Shown here one piece after another: positions 44,100 to 52,812 of a stretch of 62,517 nt of DNA. The notes beneath the pieces are model-generated. The model did not search any database, was not told the origin of the DNA, and saw only the letters and a list, made by a program, of their open reading frames with translations. The DNA comes from an uncultured Neomegalonema sp. (GTDB taxonomy: Bacteria > Pseudomonadota > Alphaproteobacteria > Rhodobacterales > Rhodobacteraceae). The stretch's first letter is position 1, and every line of letters begins with the position of its first letter. Where the stretch lies: the NCBI GenBank assembly GCA_937995735.1, contig CALKIZ010000052.1, positions 1-62,517 on the forward strand, read 5' to 3'. A program made the translations under genes and the position numbers.

Positions 44100-45269
44100 G
44101 TGGCAACACCTCGACTTGCGCTGGATCATCTACACAAAAATTATGGCACAGCAGCAGCCGTGGCAGACGTTTCTCTGTCTGTATCAGCGGGCGAAGTGGT
44201 TTGCTTGCTTGGTCCTTCAGGGTGCGGAAAATCAACGACTTTACGGATTGCAGCGGGTGTAGAACATCAAGACCGTGGCAGCGTTTCCATAGACGGTCAA
44301 ACCGTATCAGACGCAACATGCCATAACCCGCCAGAGCGTCGCTCAGTGGGCCTAATGTTCCAAGACTTTGCCCTCTTTCCTCATTTGACCGTTGCGAAGA
44401 ATGTCGCTTTTGGCCTCAGAAAGACTGATCGGTCTTCTCGAACCCGTATAGCGATGGAATATCTTGATCGCGTGGGAATGAGTGGTCACGCCTCAAAATT
44501 CCCTCACGAGCTTTCAGGCGGCGAGCAACAGCGTGTTGCCCTCGCCCGCGCATTGGCCCCGCGACCACGTGTTATGCTGATGGACGAACCGTTCTCCGGC
44601 CTTGATAACCGCCTCCGCGATGATGTCCGCGATACAGCGCTGGCAGTCCTCAAGGATGAAGGCGCAGCCGTCCTTCTCGTAACGCATGACCCCGAAGAAG
44701 CCCTCCGTATGGCTGATCGCATCGCCTTGATGCGCGCAGGCAGGATTGTCCAAATCGGCGCGCCATATCACATCTACAATAATCCTGTAGACCGTACGAC
44801 AGCAGCTTTCTTCAGTGATCTCAACGTGATCCACGGCGAAGTTAGCTCCCGTCAGACCGACACACCCTTCGGTTTGTTCCTAACCCCCGGATTGGTAGAC
44901 GGTGCAGATGTTGAGATCATCGTCAGGCCACAGCACCTAAAAATCGAACTTGATGAAGGCGATCCGCCAAAACCGAACATCAAAACCGGCGTTCCAGCCC
45001 CCGGCACGGTTACGCGGTCGCGTTTCATGGGACCGGGAAGCCTGATCGAAGTGCGGATGGATCACGATAATTCACTCCTCCGCGCAACATTACCGGGTGT
45101 TTTCACGCCTGATTCGGGCACGCGAGTTTGGCTCTCACTGCGCCGCGAATCGTGCTTTTTGTTCCCTTGCGCGAACCAATCGAAGGTCGCCTCACCCTTC
45201 GAGCCGCAGGTTATTAAGGTAGAGAAGTCAAATTCGGACGCAGAACAGTCCAGCAGCCACGTCACTTAA
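44100..45269 (+). CDS. ABC transporter ATP-binding protein (FbpC/PotA-like)
   Basis: A 389-residue ATPase. Walker A GPSGCGKST is near residue 38, the Q-loop in VGLMFQDFALFPHLTV, signature LSGGEQQRVALARALA near 138, Walker B VMLMDEPFSG and the H-loop THDPEE. A C-terminal TOBE-type domain with IIVRPQHLKIE near 285 places it with ferric-iron, sulfate or polyamine importers. No permease or binding-protein genes are adjacent, so it is an orphan here or serves a distant transporter. The start is GTG with AAGG 6 bases before it. Confidence 0.9.
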   Translation: MATPRLALDHLHKNYGTAAAVADVSLSVSAGEVVCLLGPSGCGKSTTLRIAAGVEHQDRGSVSIDGQTVSDATCHNPPERRSVGLMFQDFALFPHLTVAKNVAFGLRKTDRSSRTRIAMEYLDRVGMSGHASKFPHELSGGEQQRVALARALAPRPRVMLMDEPFSGLDNRLRDDVRDTALAVLKDEGAAVLLVTHDPEEALRMADRIALMRAGRIVQIGAPYHIYNNPVDRTTAAFFSDLNVIHGEVSSRQTDTPFGLFLTPGLVDGADVEIIVRPQHLKIELDEGDPPKPNIKTGVPAPGTVTRSRFMGPGSLIEVRMDHDNSLLRATLPGVFTPDSGTRVWLSLRRESCFLFPCANQSKVASPFEPQVIKVEKSNSDAEQSSSHVT

Positions 45270-45398
45270 CCACGCAAAGACGTTAAATTACCGCGATTTC
45301 CCTTTCGCACTGCCGCCTCTTTTCCTATGTATCAATAGACAGCGGCGATGCGGGCAATAGTTAACGCACAACGCGAATATGATTTGAAGGAGAACGAG

Positions 45399-45635
45399 AT
45401 GGGCGGAATCAGCATTTGGCAGCTTGCCATTGTGGGAATTCTCGTGGTGCTCTTGTTCGGGCGCGGTAAGATTTCTGAACTGATGGGCGATGTTGCAAAA
45501 GGCATCAAAAGCTTCAAAAAAGGCATGAAGGACGATGAAGTCGTCACCGCCGAAGCACCAGCAGATGGCAACATTGACGGCCCAAAAGCTGAGCCAATCG
45601 ATGTGACCCCGAAAAAAGAGGGCGAAAGCGCTTAA
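45399..45635 (+). CDS. tatA: Sec-independent translocase protein TatA
   Basis: A 78-residue protein with one membrane helix (residues 5-22, [18 protein letters not shown]) ending in the FGRGK hinge, then the amphipathic helix [19 protein letters not shown] and a charged tail. It forms the pore-like assembly of the twin-arginine pathway. The ATG at 45399 has GAAGGAG 6 bases upstream and replaces a longer frame from 45348. It is the first gene of tatABC. Confidence 0.95.
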   Translation: MGGISIWQLAIVGILVVLLFGRGKISELMGDVAKGIKSFKKGMKDDEVVTAEAPADGNIDGPKAEPIDVTPKKEGESA

Positions 45636-45665
45636 GCGCTTCGCATCCAGAACAGGGAAACCTCG

Positions 45666-46106
45666 ATGTTCGGCAATTTCAGTATGCCAGAACTGCTGAT
45701 CGTCGGCGCACTTGCGTTGATCGTGATTGGACCGAAAGACTTGCCGCGCATGATGCGCTCTGTCGGCAAGTTTGTGGGACAAGCGCGCGGTATGGCCAGA
45801 CAGTTCCAACGCTCGATGGACGATGCAGCGCGCGAGGTGGACTTGTCTGAGTTCAAAGAAGCGCGCGCGCTTATGGACAAAAAAGCAGGCACAAAAGGCA
45901 TTTCGGACACGCTGAACAAAACCATCGGTTTGGATGATGATGACGATGAGCCACCTAAAAAACCGGCGATGAGTGCGTCTGAAATGGCCGAAGCGTCGAA
46001 AAACTTTTCAGATGAGCCAAAGGCAGACCCGCCTGAGCCATCTCCCGCTCCTGAATCAGAAATCGAAACCGCAGATTCAGAACCGGCAAAAGTAAGTCAG
46101 GGCTAG
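45666..46106 (+). CDS. tatB: Sec-independent translocase protein TatB
   Basis: A 146-residue protein. The membrane helix with MPELLIVGALALIVIGPKDLP (residues 7-27, summarised) includes the conserved Glu and the GPKDLP hinge. An amphipathic helix with RSVGKFVGQARGMARQFQ follows. The acidic and Pro-rich C-terminal half is variable, as usual. With TatC it forms the receptor for twin-arginine signal peptides. AGGGAAA precedes the ATG. The stop is 6 bases before tatC. Confidence 0.95.
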   Translation: MFGNFSMPELLIVGALALIVIGPKDLPRMMRSVGKFVGQARGMARQFQRSMDDAAREVDLSEFKEARALMDKKAGTKGISDTLNKTIGLDDDDDEPPKKPAMSASEMAEASKNFSDEPKADPPEPSPAPESEIETADSEPAKVSQG

Positions 46107-46112
46107 TTGAGA

Positions 46113-46913
46113 ATGAGCGCAGACGACATCGAAGCCTCAAAAGCCCCGTTAATTGAGCATTTGGCTGAATTACGCACCCGGCTCATGCGTTCAATCATCG
46201 CATTATCGGTTGGTTTGATCTTCTGTCTCTATTTTCAAGACGAAGTAGTCGCGTTCTTATCGCAGCCCTTATTGTCAATACGGCCCGATGCTGAGTTGCT
46301 GGTTCTCTCGCCACAAGAATACTTTTTTACTGTCATAAACATCGGCTTATGGGGCGGATTTTTCCTCGCCTTTCCTTATATCGCGTCACAAATTTGGGGT
46401 TTTATCGCCCCCGGTCTTTATTCAAATGAAAAGGGAGCATTCCTTCCATTTCTGGTCGCGACACCGTTTCTTTTCGTGCTTGGCGCTTCTCTGGCTTACT
46501 TTGTCGTTATTCCTCTCGCCCTCGATTGGCTGATCGGGTTCGCCGAAGGTTCAGAAGACATCAAGGTGTCCAGCACATACTCGGTGAAACAGTTTCTCGG
46601 GTTTACAAAAACGCTCCTATTTGGCTTCGGCGTCTGTTTCCAACTCCCGGTAATTTTGTCGCTACTCGGTCGGGTTGGGATTATCACATCAGAGCAGCTA
46701 TCAAGCTCGCGTAAATACGCCATTGTGGGAATTGCATTCGCCGCGATGCTGCTGACGCCACCTGATCCTATCAGCCAACTGGCCCTCGGCATCCCAACAT
46801 ATCTGCTCTACGAAGTGTCGATTCACATTGTTCGGATGTTCGAAAAGAAAGAACAGCAACGCCGTAAGGACCTCGGCTTGGACGATGACGACGACGACGA
46901 GGATGACCTGTGA
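46113..46913 (+). CDS. tatC: Sec-independent translocase protein TatC
   Basis: A 266-residue protein with six membrane helices. The N terminus has APLIEHLAELRTRLMRS, containing the conserved HLxELRxR motif. SPQEYFFTVINIGLWGGFFLAFPYI (near 69) and the later LGFTKTLLFGFGVCFQLPV are family signatures. An acidic C-terminal tail ends in a run of Asp and Glu. The ATG at 46113 is preferred to a TTG at 46107, although neither has a strong ribosome site. The stop overlaps the next gene as GTGA. Confidence 0.95.
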   Translation: MSADDIEASKAPLIEHLAELRTRLMRSIIALSVGLIFCLYFQDEVVAFLSQPLLSIRPDAELLVLSPQEYFFTVINIGLWGGFFLAFPYIASQIWGFIAPGLYSNEKGAFLPFLVATPFLFVLGASLAYFVVIPLALDWLIGFAEGSEDIKVSSTYSVKQFLGFTKTLLFGFGVCFQLPVILSLLGRVGIITSEQLSSSRKYAIVGIAFAAMLLTPPDPISQLALGIPTYLLYEVSIHIVRMFEKKEQQRRKDLGLDDDDDDEDDL

Positions 46914-47764
46914 TTGACAACCCTATGGAGCGCATTGCCGATGCGCTTGAACGGATCAGTCCACCGCCTGCACCGCCGCCTAATTTCGATACTGCTGATA
47001 CATTCGTATGGCATCCCGGCGCTCAAACCGCGCAAGACGAGTTAACCCCAATCGCCAAGGTCAATCGTGTTGAGATTGACTTGCTTCACGGCATTGATCG
47101 CGCGCTCACAACATTGCTGGAAAACACACAGCGCTTTGCGGAAGGATTTGCCGCAAATAACGCGCTGCTCTGGGGGTCGCGCGGCATGGGCAAATCTTCG
47201 CTCGTCAAAGCGGTCCACGCAAAAATCAACGAAGGATCAAATCGTTTATTACTGGTAGAAATTTTACGGGATGACATTCCGACGATGGGACGGATGCTCA
47301 AGATCGTGCGGGACACACCTGAACGCCGTTTCTTGTTATTCTGCGACGACCTGAGTTTTGATAAAGACGACGCGCATTACAAATCGCTCAAGGCCGCACT
47401 AGACGGCGGCGTTGAGGGGCGACCAGAAAACGCCCTCTTCTATGCAACATCCAATCGCAGGCATCTCATGCCTCGCGATATGATCGAAAACGAACGCCAA
47501 ACCGCAATCAACCCGAGCGAATCCACAGAAGAGAAAGTTTCTCTGTCTGATCGTTTCGGGCTTTGGCTCGGATTCCATGCCTGCGATCAAACGCAATACC
47601 TCGAAATGATCCGTGGTTATTGCGACCATTATGGAATCGAAATCTCTGACGATGATTTACGATCAGAAGCAATTGAATGGCGGCAAACCCGTGGCTCCGT
47701 GTCCGGGCGTGTCGCTTGGCAGTTCGTGCAAGATTTAGCCGGTCGTAAAGGCATAAAGACTTAG
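46910..47764 (+). CDS. DUF815 P-loop ATPase
   Basis: A 284-residue AAA-like ATPase of the DUF815 family. The N terminus has a Pro-rich linker (SPPPAPPPNF). Walker A LLWGSRGMGKSSLVKAV is near residue 84. Walker B LLFCDDLSFDKDDAHY is near 143, then LKAALDGGVEGRPENALFYAT and sensor-like ATSNRRHLMPRDM near 178. The function is unknown. The family often follows tatABC in Alphaproteobacteria. The GTG start overlaps the tatC stop (GTGA), so the protein is translated in step with TatC. The next ATG would be at 46925. Confidence 0.88.
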   Translation: MIDNPMERIADALERISPPPAPPPNFDTADTFVWHPGAQTAQDELTPIAKVNRVEIDLLHGIDRALTTLLENTQRFAEGFAANNALLWGSRGMGKSSLVKAVHAKINEGSNRLLLVEILRDDIPTMGRMLKIVRDTPERRFLLFCDDLSFDKDDAHYKSLKAALDGGVEGRPENALFYATSNRRHLMPRDMIENERQTAINPSESTEEKVSLSDRFGLWLGFHACDQTQYLEMIRGYCDHYGIEISDDDLRSEAIEWRQTRGSVSGRVAWQFVQDLAGRKGIKT

Positions 47765-47789
47765 TACAGCGCTTGAGACGCTGTACTAA
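47761..47789. terminator. Perfect stem-loop between convergent genes
   Basis: TTAGTACAGCG (47761-47771) and CGCTGTACTAA (47779-47789) form an 11-base perfect stem around CTTGAGA, beginning inside the stop region of the DUF815 gene. It is 14 bases from the convergent mrcA stop. No T-run follows on either side. Confidence 0.6.
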
Positions 47790-47802
47790 ATGGCCGGAAG
47801 TC

Positions 47803-50511
47803 TCAATAAAGCCCACCCTGCTGTAAATCCTGAGATGAATTTCCGACAACGGCTGGCGGCTGCGGCGCGGTCACAATCGGCCTCGTAGGAAATTGCTGAT
47901 TTTGAGTTGGAACATACCCACCGACTAGCGGCTGTACCCGTATTGCAGGATCTTCAGCCAAGATCATCTGACCTGTAATTGGGTCGAACTGAATGAGTGG
48001 CGCAGATGGATCTACGGGCTGCGGTTGAAAAACTTGCTGACCTTGAGACGCATCATATTGGCCTTGAGGCGCATAAACAGGTTGATTGCCTTGTATCCCG
48101 TACAAACCACCAACACCGTAATCGGCGTTATAATCAATAGGAGCCGTTCCTGCGCGGAAGGCTTCATAGATAATATCGGGTCCGAAAACTTCGTTTGAAA
48201 CACGTTCCCCGGTATTTCTGTCAATTTTCACGAGTTCGACACCTTCCGGGGGTTCAAACCGTTCAGGAATTCGATCTGCCATCGCGTTTCTCATAAACCG
48301 GTCAAAAACAGGTCCGCAAAGCGCACCGCCAGATGCTTTCTTACCCAAAGACTTGGGATTGTCATAACCAATGTAGCAACCAAAAACCAAGTTAGGCGTG
48401 AAGCCGACAAACCAAGCGTCACGCGCATCATTCGTCGTCCCAGTTTTGCCACCGACCGGAAATCCAAGCAATTGCAACCGGGTTGCCGTACCACGCAGGA
48501 CTACCCCTTCCATTAAAGAGACAGTCTGATATGCTGCAATAGGGTCCATAACCTGTTCCCGTTCCGCTGGCGCATTCTCAACAATCCAATCTGCTTCCAT
48601 CGGAAACGGATTACCATCTCGATCGCGAATGGACTCAACGAAACTCGGAACAACTTTCTTGCCGCCATTCACGAACATCGAATAAGCCGCCGCCATTCGA
48701 GCAAGCGTCGTTTCTCCTGCGCCCAGCGAATATGACAAAAATGTCGGCATATCATCGTAGACACCGAATTTACGGGCAGTCTCCCGAACCCTATCCATGC
48801 CGATGCTTTGCGCGAGCCGGATTGTGATCAGGTTTATAGACTTCTCCAAACCGATCCGCATTGGGATCGGTCCGTAAAACTCACCCTCAACGTAGTTTTT
48901 TGGACGCCATAATTCTTGGTTATCACCTTGATAAACAGTGATAGGCGCATCAAGCACTACAGTCGCAGGCGTAAAGCCGTTTTCAAATGCGGTCCCGTAG
49001 ATGAAAGGTTTGAATGCAGACCCAGGTTGACGTTTCGCCTGAGTGACTCTATTGAAAACGCTTTGTTGCGCGCTGAACCCACCCTGCATCGCCAAGACAC
49101 GACCAGTATCAGGCTCCATGGCAATCACAGCACCATTGGCCTCAGGTAACTGACGTAATCCATACTCAACAGGAGCACCTTCCTCAGCGTCTTCCTCCGG
49201 ATCAAGCGCCGTGACGTAGATAACATCCCCACGAGCGAATACCTGGGCAATTCTGTTGATTTTGGGACCAAGACCGTTGGGTGCACGGCGTCGTGCCCAC
49301 TCAACGTTCTTTTTCAAGATCGTCACAGTCTTATCGTCTTCGCCCACAATACCAATGGTCGCCTCATCCTCAGTCATTTTGAGGACCACACCGATCATCC
49401 AAGAACCAACATCACGAGGAAGACCTAAGCCAGCGACGCGCTCTTGCCATTTCTCATCAGGAATAACGGTATCAAGCGGACCACGGTATCCGTTGCGGCG
49501 TTCATAGCGGGAAAGCCCTTCACGCAAAGCGTCAGATGCGTATTCTTGTATTTCATTATCGAGAGTTGTTCTGATCTGTAATCCACCACCGTAGAGACGA
49601 CGGTCCGCAAACACTTCAGGTTTGTCCTCTCCATTCCTCTCAGCCTGCGATTTAAGCGCGGCAAGCATTTGGCTTCGAACTTCTTCGACCATATAGGCAG
49701 CAGCCCAATCATACGTGTCTTCAATTCGCTCTTGCTTAGTTTGCCGTGTAACGAGTGGTTTTTTGATCGCCTCTTCACCAACAGCTGCGGCAAGATGACC
49801 GTTATCCATCATCTCGGTCAGCACATAGTTACGGCGAGCCAACGCAGCTTTTTTGTTACGAGTTGGGTGAAGTGCAGAAGGCGCTTTTGGCAATGCAGCA
49901 AGGTATGCTGCTTCTTCAGGTTCAAGGTAGATTAGCTCTTTGCCAAAATAATTCTGAGCTGCAGCCGCAACGCCATAACTACGCGCACCTAGGTAAATCT
50001 GATTAAGATAGATTTCGAGAATTTGATCTTTGGTCAACGCACCCTCGATACGAACCGCCAAAATACCTTCTTTAATTTTCCGTGTTATGCTCCGCTCATT
50101 CGTGAGGATCATATTCTTCACGACCTGCTGAGTGATAGTCGACGCTCCGCTTAAGCGCCCACCTTTACGCAAGCTGTCAACATTTCGGACCATTGCTTTC
50201 GCGATACCAACTGGATCAATACCCCGATGGTCGTAAAAGTTCTTATCCTCTGCACTTATGAAGGCGTCTTTAACCAGCTTCGGAACATTGGCAATTTCGA
50301 CTACAGCGCGTTGCTCTTTTGCAAAACGCGCAACAGTATTCCCGTCGTCATCCATAACAACCGAGGTTTCAGGAGGTGTGTAGTCTTCAAGGTCTGCAAA
50401 TTCTGTCGGCAAATCCTGCCCATGCCACCAGACAGCGCCCACAACAACGATAACACCGGCAACAAAGAGCATTGCCAACGTGCTAAATATATATCCTAAA
50501 AAACGGACCAT
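47803..50511 (-). CDS. mrcA: Penicillin-binding protein 1A
   Basis: A 902-residue bifunctional peptidoglycan synthase. A membrane anchor at residues 5-28 is followed by a glycosyltransferase domain: catalytic Glu88 in ISAEDKNFYDHRG, then GRLSGASTITQQVVKNMIL and RKIKEGILA. The transpeptidase has its nucleophile in PGSAFKPF (Ser498 and Lys501) and the KTGTTNDARDAWF box near 690. An OB-like insert lies between the two. The last 100 residues are Gln/Pro-rich and disordered. AGAGG precedes the ATG. It lies downstream of the amidase on the same strand. Confidence 0.95.
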   Translation of the reverse strand: MVRFLGYIFSTLAMLFVAGVIVVVGAVWWHGQDLPTEFADLEDYTPPETSVVMDDDGNTVARFAKEQRAVVEIANVPKLVKDAFISAEDKNFYDHRGIDPVGIAKAMVRNVDSLRKGGRLSGASTITQQVVKNMILTNERSITRKIKEGILAVRIEGALTKDQILEIYLNQIYLGARSYGVAAAAQNYFGKELIYLEPEEAAYLAALPKAPSALHPTRNKKAALARRNYVLTEMMDNGHLAAAVGEEAIKKPLVTRQTKQERIEDTYDWAAAYMVEEVRSQMLAALKSQAERNGEDKPEVFADRRLYGGGLQIRTTLDNEIQEYASDALREGLSRYERRNGYRGPLDTVIPDEKWQERVAGLGLPRDVGSWMIGVVLKMTEDEATIGIVGEDDKTVTILKKNVEWARRRAPNGLGPKINRIAQVFARGDVIYVTALDPEEDAEEGAPVEYGLRQLPEANGAVIAMEPDTGRVLAMQGGFSAQQSVFNRVTQAKRQPGSAFKPFIYGTAFENGFTPATVVLDAPITVYQGDNQELWRPKNYVEGEFYGPIPMRIGLEKSINLITIRLAQSIGMDRVRETARKFGVYDDMPTFLSYSLGAGETTLARMAAAYSMFVNGGKKVVPSFVESIRDRDGNPFPMEADWIVENAPAEREQVMDPIAAYQTVSLMEGVVLRGTATRLQLLGFPVGGKTGTTNDARDAWFVGFTPNLVFGCYIGYDNPKSLGKKASGGALCGPVFDRFMRNAMADRIPERFEPPEGVELVKIDRNTGERVSNEVFGPDIIYEAFRAGTAPIDYNADYGVGGLYGIQGNQPVYAPQGQYDASQGQQVFQPQPVDPSAPLIQFDPITGQMILAEDPAIRVQPLVGGYVPTQNQQFPTRPIVTAPQPPAVVGNSSQDLQQGGLY

Positions 50512-50637
50512 TCTAAACCTCTGGTTCCGGCTGTTCTGCCGCCGACCTGTAGACTTTTGAGCGTGATGCTAAGCATGGCGAAAGTAAGAGCATAATCATT
50601 GCTAATACAGCACGTATCGTTTGTGCATCACATATAG

Positions 50638-52185
50638 TTACCTTTTCGTTGCAAAATCTCTGGCACTGGTCGCAAGCCTAAATTTATCAATTGCTCGTTT
50701 TACAGCCTGTGCTGTTTTGAGACGCCAAACCTCCGAGCTTAGACGTTCACGATCGGTTTCATTGGATAAAAAACCAAGCTCCAATAGCACGGATGGCATG
50801 TCTGGTGCTTTCAAAACGTGAAAGCTGTCTTTTCGGAGAGGTCGACGCAAAACCGGCGTTTCTTTCGCAACTTCTGCCACCACAAGTTCCGCAAACTTGA
50901 CTGATCTGGCTTGTGTTTCCCTGCGAGCCAAATCTACGAGCAATCTCGCGACATCCGCACGTTCGGCGGCCAAATCTACACCAGCAACCTTTTCACCTTT
51001 TGCTGCGATAGTATCCAGCGCCTCAACCGATGCTTCTTCCGATAATGTGTAAGCAGTTGCACCCTTCGCGAGGGGATTAATGCTCCAATCTGCGTGAATC
51101 GAAATAAATAAATCCGCATTTTTGTTGCGTGCGAATTGGACCCTCTTCGGCAATTTCACGCTCATGTCTTTCTTACGGGTCATGAAGACCTCGTAGTTAG
51201 GGTCTGCCCCGAGCAACGATGAAAGAACATTAGCAAACGCTAGATTGATATTTTTTTCCGGAATGCCATTTTCTGATCCGGTCCCCGGATCGCGTCCGCC
51301 GTGGCCAGGATCAATAACGACGCGGGTTGGCGAGCGGTTGGGCTTTTTGGGTTCAACTTTTTCGATACGAGGTTCAATCTTAGAAAGAGTCGCGCTTTCC
51401 GAATCTTTCTCAACGTGTTTACTTTTGGCCTTCTCAGGAGCGAGATCGGGGATCTTTATGGGAGCTAAATCGGGTACAGTATCAATATCCACAGCGACAA
51501 CATCAATGGTTTCAACGGTGTCGGGTTCTTCTGTATCATTTTCTTTTTGAAATATTGTAGAACTCAGAGCATCTCCAAGTGCTTCAAATTGTGCCTTTAA
51601 AGGATCAAAGCTTTGCGATCCGAACACCGATTTCGTTACCGGAGTGACAGTTGGTGCAATCGGCAAATCAACCACAGGAAAGCTATCAATAATTGGGAGA
51701 GCTGAAACCACTTCTTCAATCGAGGTCGCAGGAACTATTTCCAAGGGCGTTGACGGCAATGCCTTCTGTTTAAAAGCGAGATCGATTTCGTAGAAGAATG
51801 CTCCCCCTGAACGTGACAACTTGCGACGAAGCACTTGGCTCGGCGCGGAAAGTTCGAGGACGAGCCGCGAAACACCTGGTTGAAAAAGTCCAAAACTGAA
51901 TTTTTTAACCATTAGATTATTGATGGCACCACTCGGCTGTGGAATTCTCCATAAAAGTTCTGGCAAATCAATAACTAAGCGTTCCGGTTCGCTCAAAGTA
52001 AACAAGTTAGGTTCAATTGGTGCATTGGTTTCAAGAACGACTCGCGTAAACCCACTATGCGCTTGAACCTTCACTTTATGCACCGCAGGTGGCGATGCAT
52101 GAGCAGCTGCAACAAAAAGAATCAATGACGCAGCAAGCAACATCAAAGCGCGTAAAGCGAGTGAAGGCGGGAAGTTACCACGCAT
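50638..52185 (-). CDS. N-acetylmuramoyl-L-alanine amidase with AMIN domain
   Basis: A 515-residue periplasmic peptidoglycan hydrolase of the AmiC type. A signal peptide (residues 1-30) is followed by an AMIN domain (about 35-140, with RVVLETNAP and RLVIDLPELLW). A long acidic disordered linker with many Val, Glu and Asp follows, then Amidase_3 from about 285: VVIDPGHGGRDPG (zinc His), SIHADWS and VLLELGFLSNETDRE (catalytic Glu). It would split septal peptidoglycan and is usually activated by EnvC/NlpD-type proteins. It is divergent from rne and is followed by mrcA after 126 bases. Confidence 0.95.
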   Translation of the reverse strand: MRGNFPPSLALRALMLLAASLILFVAAAHASPPAVHKVKVQAHSGFTRVVLETNAPIEPNLFTLSEPERLVIDLPELLWRIPQPSGAINNLMVKKFSFGLFQPGVSRLVLELSAPSQVLRRKLSRSGGAFFYEIDLAFKQKALPSTPLEIVPATSIEEVVSALPIIDSFPVVDLPIAPTVTPVTKSVFGSQSFDPLKAQFEALGDALSSTIFQKENDTEEPDTVETIDVVAVDIDTVPDLAPIKIPDLAPEKAKSKHVEKDSESATLSKIEPRIEKVEPKKPNRSPTRVVIDPGHGGRDPGTGSENGIPEKNINLAFANVLSSLLGADPNYEVFMTRKKDMSVKLPKRVQFARNKNADLFISIHADWSINPLAKGATAYTLSEEASVEALDTIAAKGEKVAGVDLAAERADVARLLVDLARRETQARSVKFAELVVAEVAKETPVLRRPLRKDSFHVLKAPDMPSVLLELGFLSNETDRERLSSEVWRLKTAQAVKRAIDKFRLATSARDFATKR

Positions 52186-52275
52186 TTTGCTCGATCCAAT
52201 CTAGTAACGGCCTCTCTTTTTGGAGGCTGAAGTTAACGTAGTAATAACACAAAGATCGCATTTGGAAAAAACCAT

Positions 52276-52812
52276 TTGGCACACTCTCGTCAGAGGTTTA
52301 TCATAATTGAGAAGAAAAGCTGATACGCAGCTATTAGACAGCACGGCTAAACCCAAAAATATGGGCAAGACGTGGAAAAGAAGAATGTTTTTCGTCAAGC
52401 AGACTATCGGGTCAAGCTATGGCGTGGATGCTTGGGGCAACTTTGCATCCAATTCTGTGGGCGTGAGACGCCGAATTTTACTGCAGATGCATCGGCATCT
52501 GAACCAAGAACCGGACGCAAAGCGTCCACCGGCGTGCGCGAAAAGCTCACGTTGACAGGCGAAACAAATGATCAACGACGCGACAGCATTGCAATCAATC
52601 CGCTCCTCCGCCCCGGCGCAGCTGCGAGAATACGGTATTGCGGCACGACGTTATTGTGTGGAGACACACGGCGCAGCGGCTAGACCCAGCGCGCGATCTT
52701 ATATTTTTAGAAAGGCGGAGGCGCAAACCGCGTCACCGCGACCCGTAATTCATAGTAAAAAAATGGACAACGGGCCGCCCGGCGCATCTGCGCCGTCCGA
52801 ACTGATGATAGC
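52276..52812 (+). promoter_or_regulatory. Promoter and long leader of rne
   Basis: The 627 bases between the amidase and rne hold no convincing gene. TTGGCA (52276-52281), a 17-base spacer and TATCAT (52299-52304) form a good sigma-70-like promoter, implying a leader of about 500 nt. Just before the start, GGCGCA (52781-52786) pairs with TGCGCC (52789-52794), with outer GGAC and GTCC arms. Long structured leaders mediate rne autoregulation in other bacteria. That it does so here is inference. Confidence 0.55.
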
